From the NCBI RefSeq assembly GCF_963678635.1, contig NC_087062.1:94277845-94341844 (forward strand): a stretch of 64,000 bases of DNA, written 5' to 3'. Shown piece after piece: positions 1 to 12,174 of the stretch (positions are counted from its first letter, which is position 1; every line of letters begins with the position of its first letter). Below the pieces are notes generated by a model. That model had not been told where the DNA came from. It searched no databases and was given only the letters and a program-made list of their open reading frames with translations. Origin of the DNA: Symsagittifera roscoffensis. Taxonomy: Eukaryota > Xenacoelomorpha > Acoela > Convolutidae. Both the position numbers and the translations under genes were made by a program.

Positions 1-1284
1 ATTCTATGAGAAATCGTGTTTTTATCTCTAGCCATTGTTTAAAAAAACGGATGCTTTTTTCAAGCGAGGAATTCCGATTATGCTTTATTAACACACCTAG
101 ATGATGTTTTTTTTTCAACACAGTTATCGGCTTTTCCTAAGTTAAGTTGGACTCTGTGCCTTTTGAAAGGATGCGATTTGCGAAGTGTTTCGCTCATTCG
201 TATCTCTAGTTTTTTGAAGATTTCGCTTTCATATCATCAATTGACTTTAGATATCATGAAATCAGTAATCAATAAATTTTAGATATAATGATATCAATAC
301 TGATGATATCAATTGATATCATCAGTAGTCCACGCCCACTTTGCTGTAAGAATCCTACTTTTTCCGAATTCTCTAACCCGTGAACTTCAAGTAGCTGTAT
401 GATCAGCTATTAAGAACCGTTTTAAAATGAAAATCGATGTTCAATTTTGAGGATTAAGGCTCCTTGCAAACCATGGTTATGGCTTTTAGTTTTGTTCCGC
501 AAATATGCAAATTTGATTATCACAGCTTGCCTTACACATTTTTCCACGCTCTAAGAGCTTCAAACGCTCTGAATTTTACTTTGAATTTTACTGAATTCAT
601 TGCTGGCTTAATGAAATGCCGAATTAATGGTTTAGAAAATCTGAAAAATGTAGCTGTGTTGGATAATTGTATAACAGCATCTTGAGAGGTGTAGCATTTC
701 GTTTGTTGAATTTGATCTCTAAGTTGGACAAGTGTGACCTCTATTTTTAAGTTTTTGATCGTTTCATCAGAATTTGCTTCAGCAATGAATCTAACAAACT
801 ACAAGAAAGCGTCCGTCAGTGTTCCGACTTGTTGTTCCGAGAAAGAAAAATCCATTCTCATTACGTAATAACTCCAGGTCGATATGCATTTGAGGCTTTC
901 TATTGATCTCTCTGGTGCAGAAAAAATTGGTAAATTAATCTCTTTTCATTCTGCTTTCTATTTATTAAATTTATCAATTTAGTCTAATTGGGCAACATTG
1001 GAATGGTATGCAGTGAGGCCAAAACATACTGTGCTGTTCGCACAGCGGACCTTTTTATTACCTGATTTCAAACATAACGAGGCCAAACTGTGCACTGTAT
1101 AGGCGCAAAATTTTGTGTCTGCATGTTCCTGGGTTCCAGAGACAAGTCTTTAAACACGTTAAAATTTTGTCGGAACGCTCAAAGAAAATGAAAGAACAAA
1201 AGAAGATCAAAGGGAGCGTCCTGGAATCCGCTCATAATTCACAAAGTGCACATTTTTGGCCGCGTAATAAATAAGTTTTTTTTG
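1..1284. other. Gene-poor left edge
   Basis: AT-rich sequence without a recognisable coding exon on either strand. The NME8-like gene needs at least one further 3' exon (the second half of its third NDK domain). I looked here for a continuation resembling the homologous exon at 1709-1962 and did not find it, so that exon probably lies beyond the left edge. The only structured sequence noticed is the palindrome at 298-327. Confidence 0.6.
298..327. repeat. 30-bp perfect palindrome
   Basis: Two perfectly complementary 15-base arms with no spacer, centred on AATT and built from GATATC-type words. It sits inside a wider stretch (about 228-327) where ATGATATC and GATATCAT words recur, so it may have grown from a simple repeat. 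No function can be assigned. Confidence 0.85.
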
Positions 1285-1318
1285 TCACTTCTTGAATTTT
1301 ATATGTAAAATGACTCGC

Positions 1319-4300
1319 CTGGACATGAATTCGACTAGTTGGTCGAAGAACTCCTTGTCAGCGTGTTCTCCGTAGAAGCTCTCTGCCATCTCCTTGGTCA
1401 AGTGCGACTCCTTCTGAGAAGACACTTCAAACCCAGCCTCTCGGATTCGCGCCATTATCTCCTCTAAACACAGAAAACACGCCAAATAAACATGCCTCTG
1501 TTAAGACACGAGATTCAAAACTTGAAGATTCAAAAGGCTTTTAGTGCTTTTATTCGTTAAACACTAATCAAATTTTTTGACCACAGAAATTCAAAGAAAA
1601 CATTTGTCTTACCTTCCTTAAAAATCTCAACTAATTGTTACGATTCAGTGGGTGTGAAAGGGAGAATTGAGAGAAGACTCGGAGAACGAAATTGTATTAA
1701 AAAATAACCTTTCTTGTTCATAGCGTTTGGCTTAATTACAGCCAGAGTCTTTTCCTTGGGGAAGAAGAACTCAATCTCCTTCTCTGCGGCCTCCGGACTA
1801 TCCGATCCGTGCAGCTGGTTCACTTGGGCTGCCTCCACATCGAACTGGGCTCTGAGACAGGAAGGGTTTTCTTGGGCCGCTTCTTTCTCCTTGGGGCCAA
1901 GCATGCCTCGCCACCGGTCGATGGCGTCTTCTCGCGCCAAGCCCAATGCCAACACTGGACCACTACAAACAAAGGCTCATATCAATTTGGATCTTTATAA
2001 CAATTCCAATACGAAGTCTATTAAAGAATATAATCGCCTTAAGAATATAAGTTCTGAACTCGACTGAATATGAAGAAAAAATAACATTGGAACTTCGAAA
2101 CAAAATGTCTCTTTTCGCCAAAGGAGTGCTATAAGATATCTCAAGTTAACTACTAGTTTGATCAGATTTCTCAGCGGCTGTTTGTAAGTTATTGAATCCA
2201 AAATTGTTTTGGTTTTATCAAGTCTCATTACTTTTCTGTTGCTTTCTTATTTGGTTCATAGTCATACGTATGGCCGTTGTAAAAATGGCAAAATTTAATA
2301 AAAAATCGATAGAAGTTGTTAATTGAAAACCGTCTTTATTATCGCCTTTATTTATTATCGCCTTTTTTATTTTCTTGCACGCTCGACCCTAACCTCCCAT
2401 AAGCCAGGGCCAAATTGTGAAAAAAAATGAACAATGCTCGCTAAACTAAATGGAATGAAAATTGTGCGGGTGAAATTGTGTGTACACAACGTTACCTTGT
2501 CATGTTGTCGACGAGCATTTGGAAAAACGGTTCATCCTTGTGCTCTGCGTAGAATCCCTCTGCCTGCTCCCGAGTCAGATGGAGTTCCTTTTGGAGGGCC
2601 ACGTCGAAGCCACTGGCCTTGATCTGGGACAGGATCTCCTCCCCTCTCTCCCGGTATGCATCTGGTCTGATGATGGCAAGAGTACGCTGCAGCTTGCCCG
2701 GCTCTTTCTGCTCCTGCATCGGAAGGTCCGCGTTGGGAAAGAAGAATGCAAGCTCGCTAGAACAAAAACAAATTCAGAAAATTCTATATTTTTTGCACTT
2801 TTTCTAGTTTCACATTGAATTTTTATATACATTTTTACCCCTTAACAATTATTCATGCAAGAATAAAATTTTACTCGGCAATAACTTTAGCCCACTATTT
2901 TCTAAGCACACTTAATTCTTGATTTAAAATTTTTCCTTTAAAATTTTTTTAAAATTTTATTGGAAACTTTTTTTGACTTCGTCAGATCAAGAAAAAATCA
3001 TTTTCTGCAGTACAGTTTTATCCGTTTTTACTTGTAATTTTTGATTGGAATTTCATTGAAACAGAAACTGATCGAACTTTCGAGAACTAAAGAACAAATT
3101 CAACTATTTAGAGTAAAATTCTCACTTTGCTGCCTGCTCCTTGGAATCGGCGGCGTGGACTCCGTTGACCAGTTTACTGGTGCCGTACAGTGCTCGCAGG
3201 GACTCCGGGTCCTCCTCTTTGGCCTTCTCGGCGTCGGTTGGTCCGACTAGTTTCCTCAGTTCGGGAATTACTTCTTCGCCCGTGGCACCCTTGGTCACTA
3301 TGGCGATGTGACAGGGGCCTCCAGTCATCAGCTCAATTAGCTCTTCGAACCACGGCTGAAAACAAGAGTACAATCCTTCTAAGTGATTCCTCAGTTAAAT
3401 CCTTGTTATCCAATTAGCGTTGTTTCCTCCGATTTAAATCATAAATACCATATTACACAAGCTCTTTTTCAAGAAAAGAACAATTAGCCTAAAACTTACC
3501 AAACAACTATTTAAATATTGGTTTCTGGAGGAACATTAAGAAAAGCCGGCTAATACTTGTTCCGTCGTTCAGATTCCCGGGTGAACTATTTAATTAATGT
3601 CATTAAAAAGATCCATCAATTAAAAAATCACGAAAGTGTAAGAAAATTTATTGCATTTTTACGGGGAGTAATGCAAGACTGATCGAAAATAGTTTCCGTT
3701 CAAAACTTTATAATGGTGGTTGTTTTTTTTGTTACCTCCTCCTCGTGCACCTTGTACATTTCCCTCGTCTCCTCCTCCGTCAACTGCTTCTCCTCTGATT
3801 TGACGATCTCCATCCCATTCTCCCGCAGCTTCTCCAAGATCTCCTCCACGTGACCTATAACACGTCAGAGTCATACTAACCATACCATGTCCAGTAGCGG
3901 ATTTAGGGGGGGGGGGGGGAGGGTGCGTCAATATATACTAGATTTGATGGGGGAGCGCGCTTTGAAAAAACAAAGCGATTTTTTGGTCAAAATTTTCCAA
4001 AAAAGTGCCTAAAAATGCTCTTTGGCCTGTTTTTTTTCGAAAAATTTGCATGCGGCGCAGAAAACATGGTCAAAATGGGTCTTTTTAGTGATTTGGGAGA
4101 CCTCAGAAAATCAATTTGGTCGAATTAAAAAAAAGATCGACAAAACTTTCGTTTTTTTTTGAAAATCCCCCCCCCCCTCGAGAAGCTCATAGATCCACCC
4201 CTGAACGCATCATACCATTATAACGCTTGCGATAAAATCGTTTGTGGTAAGCAAGCGTTATCAAACTAGAATATAGACTTTTTTCTAGTTAACAACTAGT

Positions 4301-7300
4301 TTGACAGAATCACTTGAATCATTTGATAGCTTGCTTTATTAATGAAGGTAAGTTTTAGCAAAATGTGTGTCCAGTAGGAGCTAGAAATTCAAAGAGGTTT
4401 AAGATCATCATTTTTTTTTATTTCTATGTCGCGAAGGATCAAGGTTTCGAATCCGAGACTATGTCAGTTTTTCTAACTCTTATATAGGTCGCGATGATTT
4501 GTTTTTTTTTCAGGAAAAAGTCTCAAACTTTGTTCAGGCTCAAACTTACTTTTTCGCGGTTTGACTTTTTGATTTCTTTTTAAATTCAGTTCATTTCTTT
4601 TAGTAAAAGGAAGGCAAACTCCACTATCGGTTGTTAAAATCACGAGAAACGTGACTTCTAATTTTGAAAATCGGAATTTAATTATCAGATTTCCCTGCGG
4701 AATAAAAAGTTTACCCAATGATCCAGTTTTCTCAAATTGAATTAGCTTCATCAAAAAGTGCTAAATATAATTTGTTCTAGAAATTCAAAGAGGTTTAAGT
4801 CATCTATTTGTTCTTCGAAGTTCGAAGGTTGAGATTTTTTCAAAATACAAGTTAGTTTTCTTGCGTTCATTTGTTTTTTCCAACTGTCAGATGGCTATGC
4901 TCATTATAGTTGCAAGTGTTGTTCATTTTGTAGGAGACTTCAAATTTTTTAATCACTTCAAAATCATTTTTTTTCGGCTGAACTGGTGTCTGCTGAAAAA
5001 TTGTCGGCTTTGTTTCGGCTTCGTCAGTTTTATTCAGTTGCTACTTTAAAATTCAAATGTTTTGCTTGGCATGTTTTCCTAGATTGAAATTTTATCGAGA
5101 CATACGAAAATTTTAGTAAACCTGGTTTGCTTTCAACATTTTTTTGTACTTCTAATATTTTTTATGTTTGTTTTGTATCGCAATTGATGCGAAGCTCCAC
5201 TTCGTCTCTGTGTACCACGTTTTTTTATCATAAGAAAAATTTGAGGTTATAATGAGATCTGGCACTGTTTTTGTTGAATTCTAATTAATATGAGATTGTT
5301 TCCCCAAAATATTGCATTTCACAATGAAACTGCCGGATAAGTCCAATAAAAGTTAATGCTTTTTAAAACTAAATCAAAATTCTAAAAATGCAATTACTGA
5401 AATTTTATTTTAGAAAAATCTGATTTCACCCACCGTTTTTTTATTAAGAATTCTTATCTTGATTTCCGTTATGTGTGTTTTATATGAACATGACAATAGT
5501 GTATGATAGTTCTTTCAGAAAAGACTTCTAGAGTTTCTTACCGGCCTCGACAGCGTCTGGCTTGATGACGAACACGGAGCATGTCTTGGGAACTGGCTTC
5601 GGCTTCAGAGCCTCCAGTCTCGCGTCTTCCTCGGCCTGTCTTTGAGCTTCCAATTGTGGATCCACGTACTGTACAAAAATCACCACAAGTCATTTCAGCC
5701 GCCAGAGAACAAGTATGTAAATACTATATTATTCATATATTTGAATAAATCGGGAAGCTGTTTTGGAAATTTTTGCGTATTTTAAAAGGGCCAGCTAGCT
5801 AAAGGAGCTCATATAACATTCTTGACTCAAAAGAGTGCCATACAAGTCTTTCGAGTCAATGGATATCTCAAAATAGTACAAATAGGGACCCTTTGGGTCG
5901 GCAGGGGGTCGAATCCCTGAGAAGGGGGGTTCGCTTCCCTCCCTCCATTAGTCCGCTCCTGGTTCTTGAGAAATTTTTCAGGTAAAAGGCAAAATGCGCG
6001 TTTAATGAGCTTTATCTACACTTTTCCAAATTGCAAATCTAAATGTCATTCAAGTCATGTTTCAGTTAAGAAAACGTCTGAATTGAGTCAAAGTCGGAGT
6101 TTGAGGTGACTCATCACTTACCTCTGCCCGCTCTGCATCTCCCGACTGTACTTTGTGTTCCTTGGTCAGTTGCTCTTGGATTGTCCTCTCCAGTGCAGGT
6201 GCATTGCAACTACGAACCACTGATTGCAATTTACCGCCCTAAATAATTAAGTGGTGGTTTCATCCATTGTCGGCTGCCAAATGGGCTCAAGCCTCTAAGC
6301 AAACACCAGTGCGTAACCAGAATTTCGCAAAGAAGAATTCTTTTTCCGTCTATTTTTTGAGGTTTTCTTTGATGAAAATAATTTTACGAGCATCTTCCCA
6401 AAGTTTTAGCAATTTGTCCACCTTCTGTAGTAGAACAAAATATATCACTTGGTCTCTAACTTTTTAGCCTCCTAACTTACAGCGTAAAACAGAAAAGTGG
6501 GTTTGCATTTTCCTCTGTAGAAAGATAGGGCGGATATGTTGTCTGTCTCTGCCACGGCGAAGCCCAGTAGGTCATCTCCAAGTTCGTTCTTCACCCTCCG
6601 GAACAGAGCCACGGTTGCTTTGCAAGGACCTGCCCACTTCTGATACGCATCAATCACTGCAGCGGCAAAAAAGGTAAAATTTCAGGTTTTCACTTGAAGA
6701 TATCCGCAGAAACTTGACCTCTTTACTTAAATTTTTATTATGATATTTACAAACGAACTCAATATTTGATCAATCAAATTAATTTTTTTCCTATGATTTT
6801 TTTCTATCATGAATATGCGCCTAAAAAGTCTAGTGTTTAGCTAAAAGTCTTCAGAAGAGATTAAGTTTAAAGTGGTTCAAAATATCAAAAACGCAACTGT
6901 ATTGACTATTTTGTCCCTAAAGATCTTTATCACTGCTCCAGTTAGAAACCATCGGAAAAGCAGGAGAAAAATAATTTGACAGCTTTTTTAAACCGTTGTG
7001 AGCGAGAACTATTTTTCAACTGAATTTTGGCAGTTTCGATTTTTTCCATGGTTCAAGATAGTAGTACTTTACCTAGAATTCCGTTGTGCTCCAACTCTTT
7101 TTCCCATTGCTCATCATTCAGAATCTCTTTCTGAAAATTAGTTCAAGTAAGTCCCGATTCAGGTATCTAGTAAACACGACATCCAATCACTCTACTTCGA
7201 AAGGGGCGTTACTCATGTCTGAAGGACCGAATGAGCAACCAGAATGCACTATTGATAAGTTGGAAAGAATTGAGTAATAGCTGAACCAATCAGCTTAAGA

Positions 7301-8390
7301 CAGTTTAAAGGGCACTGATTGGTTGAGAATTTTAGCGCATTCGGTTCTTCGCCCATGATAATACCCCTTACCTGGGCAATAATGTTGAAAAATTGTATCA
7401 AACCGAAAACAAAATGAACATGAGCTTCGAATAGCATGAATTTTTTTGCCCAAAATATGAAAAAAAAACTAAAAGAAACAGAAAGAATCAGACTTTAATA
7501 CTGTCTAAAAGCTCAAACTACCAAACGTTAACTTACTTTTAGACAATTTTTCAGGTGCGTCCATTCTTACTTGTCACTGATGTGTAATTTTGACCCAAAA
7601 GTTAAGAAAAAAAATAAAACCTGATGAGAAGAAAGTTCCTATGAGGAAAATTTTGTTAATATTGATTTAAAAATTGGCTAAAATTTAAGTCTTTGAGCTT
7701 TTCTGAAAACATTTCCGCCCGAAAAAGCCGTGAATGGACGCACGTTTCCCGTAGAACTGTCCTCGTCGCTGGAAAATGGATTATGTTAAGGGAGTAGAAA
7801 TATTCAGCAATTAAATCAACCGTAGTATTTAATACTGAAGATAAATTTTTTTAAAATCTTCTAAAACTAAAATAACCCAAGCGTCAAATGGTAGATGAAA
7901 AATTATTTCTTGTATTCCTTCATGAACATAATATAGTTTATTTAATTAACTTTTGCAATTTTGCAGCGCCAAAAAGCTCAATTAGAGAAGCCATTCTTGA
8001 AAATATTCACATTTGGTTCGAATTTCTGAGGCTGAAAAAATGCGGAATTGATTCAAGTTTTTTAACTCACGTGGTTCATCAGAAATTTTTTTAACTGTTT
8101 AGTGGGAACAAAATGAAACGAAAAAGAAGCAAAAAAAAAAGATAAATCAACGTTAAAAATATATTGGAAAGAATAAAATGATTTTTTGTAAGTTGCTCCA
8201 AAAAATTAAAAATTTATACTACTGAATTATTAATTTCTACGTTTGTTTTTATAGCCTGGCTTTCTTTTTTAGGCCGAAATACTTTTTAAAAGTATGAACA
8301 TAATACATGGCACTGTGCTTAACCAAGAATGTTTTTTCTAAAAAAAATGTGACTCACTTGAAGGGCAACCTCTTGCTTCTTTTTAGCCAT
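1319..8390 (-). CDS. NME8: NME8/TXNDC3-like thioredoxin-NDK protein (3' end missing)
   Basis: Ten coding exons are visible: 8390-8358, 7130-7073, 6656-6481, 6238-6121, 5668-5542, about 3855-3738, 3357-3126, 2756-2496, 1962-1709 and 1463-1319. The start is ATG at 8390 (MAKKKQEVALQ). Residues ~30-90 are a thioredoxin fold, followed by a charged linker and then NDK-type domains opening with SVFVIKPDA, RTLAIIRPDA and TLAVIKPNA. The NDK active-site histidine region is kept in domains 1 (NGVHAAD) and 2 (NQLHGSD). The thioredoxin site reads WAGPC, so its first cysteine is lost. The third NDK domain stops half way at 1319 before GCGAGT. The homologous exon in domain 2 ends at the same position and phase, which suggests a GC-AG intron leading to an exon off the window; otherwise the frame stops at 1285. 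Proteins of this family sit in the outer dynein arm of cilia and sperm flagella. Neighbouring introns hold transposon fragments. Family assignment is firm; NME8 rather than NME9 is chosen from the three NDK domains. Confidence 0.9.
3892..4203. mobile_element. hAT-like MITE copy 1 (family M1)
   Basis: Non-autonomous element inside an NME8 intron. It opens with CAGTAGCGGATTTAGG and a long G run and closes with a C run, CTCGAGAAG and GATCCACCCCTG. It carries the family-internal words 'caatatatacta', 'gagcgcgc' and 'gcctgtttttt'. No clear 8-bp target duplication could be seen for this copy. Confidence 0.75.
5859..5961. mobile_element. M1 MITE fragment
   Basis: Fragment containing the M1 block 'gaccctttgggtcggcaggg' and 'gtccgctcctgg' at its end. 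The rest of the element is missing. It lies in an NME8 intron. Confidence 0.6.
7201..7369. mobile_element. Small MITE (family M2), copy in NME8 intron
   Basis: About 170 bp with imperfect terminal inverted repeats. The left end reads AAGGGGCGTTACTCATG followed by GAAGGACCGAATG; the right end is the reverse complement of AAGGGGTATTATCATG followed by GAAGAACCGAATG. A related copy lies in a DHCR7 intron (about 19496-19662) and shares GAAGGACCGAATG and a GATTGGTTGA block. No coding capacity. Confidence 0.65.
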
Positions 8391-8929
8391 GTTTTTCCTG
8401 TTTTTCTCCTAAAGTGCCGAGTTTGTTTTGTTTTCTCTTTTTTCAGCTAGCAGTCAATTGAATTTATGTATTAAGATGGTATGCTTATGCTACTGATTTG
8501 AATGCGTGTTTTTTAGCATGTAGTTTAAACAGGTGTTCTTTTGCATCGGTGTTGGCGTGCACGTTTTGTCTGAATTAGAGCACGTGCATATACCATAACA
8601 AAAAGAGGTGAGCCATACCGTACTGTGATGCGTGAAAAAACCATATGGAAAGGTTTTGATTAGGGAATACTGAAATTAGGGGCTAAGTTTAATGCAGAGC
8701 TACCAGAAAGCTCTGAAAACTTAAAAAAAACTGAACAAAAAGAAAACATCTGAAAAAAATTGATTTTATTTAATAGGTCTTATGCATCTCGCTTAGATAA
8801 TTTCTTTTTTATTTCAAAAAACTCTTTCTGTCTGGGTTAATAAGAAGAGCGCGACCGTTGGAAGCTAAAAAATGGCTAAACTATGAAAATGAACAGTAAG
8901 CTTTGGTTATCTCATATGCAGTGTACACC

Positions 8930-9027
8930 CTGCTGTCTTTTTGGTGCTTCAGGACAGCTCGGAAAATCAATTTGGTCGACCTAAAACAGCTATCAAAATT
9001 TTTTGAAAATCCTTCCCTTCTCTCGAC
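8930..9027. mobile_element. M1 MITE fragment
   Basis: Matches the right part of M1: 'ggtgcttcaggacagctcgg', then 'tcaatttggtcgacctaaaa' and a degraded end. The left half is absent. Confidence 0.55.
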
Positions 9028-10689
9028 AAAATCCGAAATCCGAGTCAAGTGATTTATTGGTTTCCAATGTCATGAACGCTCGATCATTCAGATACATCTG
9101 GATGAAGACCTTATTTTATTTAGGATACAGTTTGGATTCTGATCTCATATGAAAAGCTCTTATTTGAGGTCAGATTCTCACTTAAGTTGAACCATCAAAG
9201 AGTTACTTCGAGAATATTTTTTGAATCGCATCCAACACCGTTTAAAATAGTTTGAGATATATTTTTGGAGCTGCTGCTGAGCCCAATCAGAAGTACATAG
9301 TGTGAATGCTAGAACTTTTGAGAATCTCGTGGTTTTTGTAGAAACTGTAGAAACTGTTTTTTGAAACCTTTCGACCACTTATGGCCCTGGGAAACAAACA
9401 CATTGAGGCAAGTTATGAGTTTTCCAACTGTTTTTTTATGGCTTGCAAAATTTTTCTGGATTCTAGTTCAGTTTTACTACTAGTTAACATAACACAATTA
9501 ATTGAATCATTTGACACCTCGGTTCATTGGAAGTCAAAATCAACAAGCTCAAAAAATTCGCGCAGGACCTGTTTTTTTTCTTGCAAACGGAAAGTATTTT
9601 CTCGCGTGACAATTTTTTTTTGTGTTTTTGCTAACTTTTGTCGTTTTAGTTGCCATGTCAAAAATGTAAGCATGTTTTGTTTCCAATTAATCCCAGTTGT
9701 GTGTAAGTTATTACATTCATAGAAATTTTGCCGAAATTGTTTTAAATATAGCTTTTGAATTGTTTTTATTTTTACATTTTTTCGAAAATTTTCTTTTTGT
9801 CTTTGTATTCTTCTTTTATTTGGAAGAAAAAACTTATCAACGCCTTGCCTTAAAATTTTGATTTTTACCAATTGCAATAGTTTTATTAGTTTTTAGAAAT
9901 CATGTATATGCATGTTCTACGGCTTCATTCACATGGTTTGCGTCTATCAAGTGAGCTTTTATGGCATATAAGGTTTCATAATTGGCCAGAGGATACCTAC
10001 TTTTTTTGATAATTTGATTGTTTGAAAAATAGGCAGCATGTTATTGTGTTTTACAGTAATTTTTTCTACGCTTTGCTTCTGGCTCATTTTTTCTATCCGT
10101 TTCGCCTCTGTGTAACATTTTTTGTGTCGCTTATATGCACATAAATGGCTACAATATAATAATACCTGAAAAAAAAGTTGGGGGGTCAAGACAATACTTT
10201 TTTATTGAAGATAGTAGCGTTTCAAATTTTATTCTTTTATAATCCTGATATTGCTCAATTCTTTTGATTTGGTAAACTTACATTCTCAGTTCGGCGAAGC
10301 GCTGAATTGAACCATTAAACTATTAATTTTAAGTCATATGAAATAAGTTTGTAAGAAATCCACTTACTACGCAGATATCATCATAAATTACGAACAAAAA
10401 AAAACATTTTCGGGTTGTTAAGAAAATATTTTTTCTGTGACAAAAAAATTCCTAATTGGGTTAAACCGTCTTCTCAATCTAAATCTTTTTCAGAGGAAGA
10501 ATAAAGGGAGTGTTTACTTTTTATTTTCAAGTGTAATTTAATTTCACGTAACTAAAAAATTCATTCATATCCCAACTAAACGGCCCTCAGTATTCTGTCC
10601 ACAGCACTTCTGATCTGGAAATGCGGCGATCAATATTTGGTTCAAGACAGTAGTAGTCGGCCCCTGGTCAATGTGCTCGACTTATAATT

Positions 10690-11760
10690 CGACTTTAAAA
10701 GTCAAAAATGCGCAGATTTCCGGCTGAAACTCCGCGGTCAAAAAGCAATTTTAAGTTGAGCACAAAGTCGAAACATATCCATATTTGCTCAGAAAAGTCA
10801 AAACATAGGTCGAGCACTATCGAAACATACATGATTTTGGTCATCAAGTTCGATACATAGGCCGAGAACAGTGAAAACATAGTTCGAGCACAGTTGAAAT
10901 ATAGGTCGAGCACAATCTTAATTTTCAATGTTTTATCTTTTTTTAATATTTCAATTGAAATTAAATCGGAAACTGAGCAAAACAATTGCCTAAAAAAGAC
11001 GTCCATCAGAAAATCGTGATCAGCAACAAACTTTTGATAAAACATGCGTACTACAAAACTAAAAATTTCAGAGGGAATCTTCAAGTTTTCGAGATTTAAG
11101 AGTTCCTGCGGCGGGAAAAAAAAATTTTGCCAAACTTTCTTCAAACATCAGTTCAGATGTTCAGATTAACTTTTTTAGTCCAGATTTTAAAAAAAATTAA
11201 AAAAAAAACTTGAAAACTTTAATTTAAAAAAAAATATTTTTTGATGCCAGAGGTTTGTTTTCCTCTGATTCTTATAATTCATTTTCATCTCAAGCAACAT
11301 CACCCGAAAGGCATACATTATCATTTTTTTCAATTTAGTTATGTCAGCTGATAGTCAAGAAAGTCGAAACATAGTTCGAGTACAATCGAAACATAGGTCG
11401 AGCACATTCGTATTTAAGGTCAACCATCTCTAAATTTTCAAAAATCTTAATTTTTTGAAGAGTTCAATTAAGCTTGAGGCAGAAATTGATCAAAAAATTG
11501 CTCAAAAAAGACGTACAGGAATAGATAAAGGCATTATGTCGAGAAAAAAGAAAGAGTGGAAACATACCCATTTTTGGTCGAGAAAATCGAAACATGTGAG
11601 CTGGGTCGAACAAAGTCGTATACTTTTTTCATGGATCGAGAAAGTCAAAATATGCAAAGATTCGTTCGAGGAAGTCAAAATATACCAAAATTTGGTCGAA
11701 AACATTGAAAAATAGAAAAAATATTGGTCGAGACGGTCAAAACATACCAATTTGTCGTCC
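10690..11760. repeat. Diverged minisatellite, unit about 20-25 bp
   Basis: A degenerate unit like GTCGAGCACAATCGAAACAT recurs many times. Clusters lie at about 10740-10920, 11355-11410 and 11570-11760, with spacing that drifts. The two main blocks are followed by similar sequence ('cttaatttt', then 'ctaaaaaagacgtcc' or 'ctcaaaaaagacgtac'), which suggests a larger duplication. Open frames across it are by-products of the periodicity. Confidence 0.7.
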
Positions 11761-11892
11761 AGTAACTATTTTTGTTCAATATCGCAACCACTAACTGTCA
11801 ACTATTTAGATATTATTGTCATTTCTGTTTATAAGTTCCTTTGCGGCCAGCCGGACAATCATATTTCATATCTATCAAATCATACTTGTCAG

Positions 11893-12174
11893 CAGGGGCG
11901 GAATTAGAGGGGCGCGGGGGACGTTTCCCCTTCCTCGGGGATTCGACCCCCTACCGACCCATAGGGTTCCCCCTATGAACTATTTTGAGATGTCCAATTT
12001 TGGCTGACGGACCACAAAACTGTTCTAAAGGCGCCTTAGACGCCAATATATACTAATTTTGAGGGAGAGCGCGCGCCGAAAAAACGCGCATTTTGGTCAA
12101 AACAGCTCAACAAAATTTTCGATTTTTATTTGAATATCTGCCTCCCCCTCAAGAAAATCCTAGATCCGCCCGTG
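11893..12174. mobile_element. hAT-like MITE (M1) with 8-bp target duplication
   Basis: Starts CAGGGGCGGAATTAGAGG and ends GATCCGCCCGTG. It is flanked by CTTGTCAG (11885-11892) and CTCGTCAG (12175-12182), an 8-bp duplication with one mismatch. It holds the M1 core (caatatatactaatttt, gagcgcgcgccgaaaa). 8-bp duplications and CAGGGGC-type ends fit hAT transposons; no transposase is present. Confidence 0.8.

Noticed and set aside
4430-4460. B-box-like ggtttcgaatccgag
   Set aside because: No cloverleaf can be built around it; chance match or old SINE relic.
10695-11144. 149-codon minus-strand frame
   Set aside because: It is generated by the periodic minisatellite sequence and has no domain.
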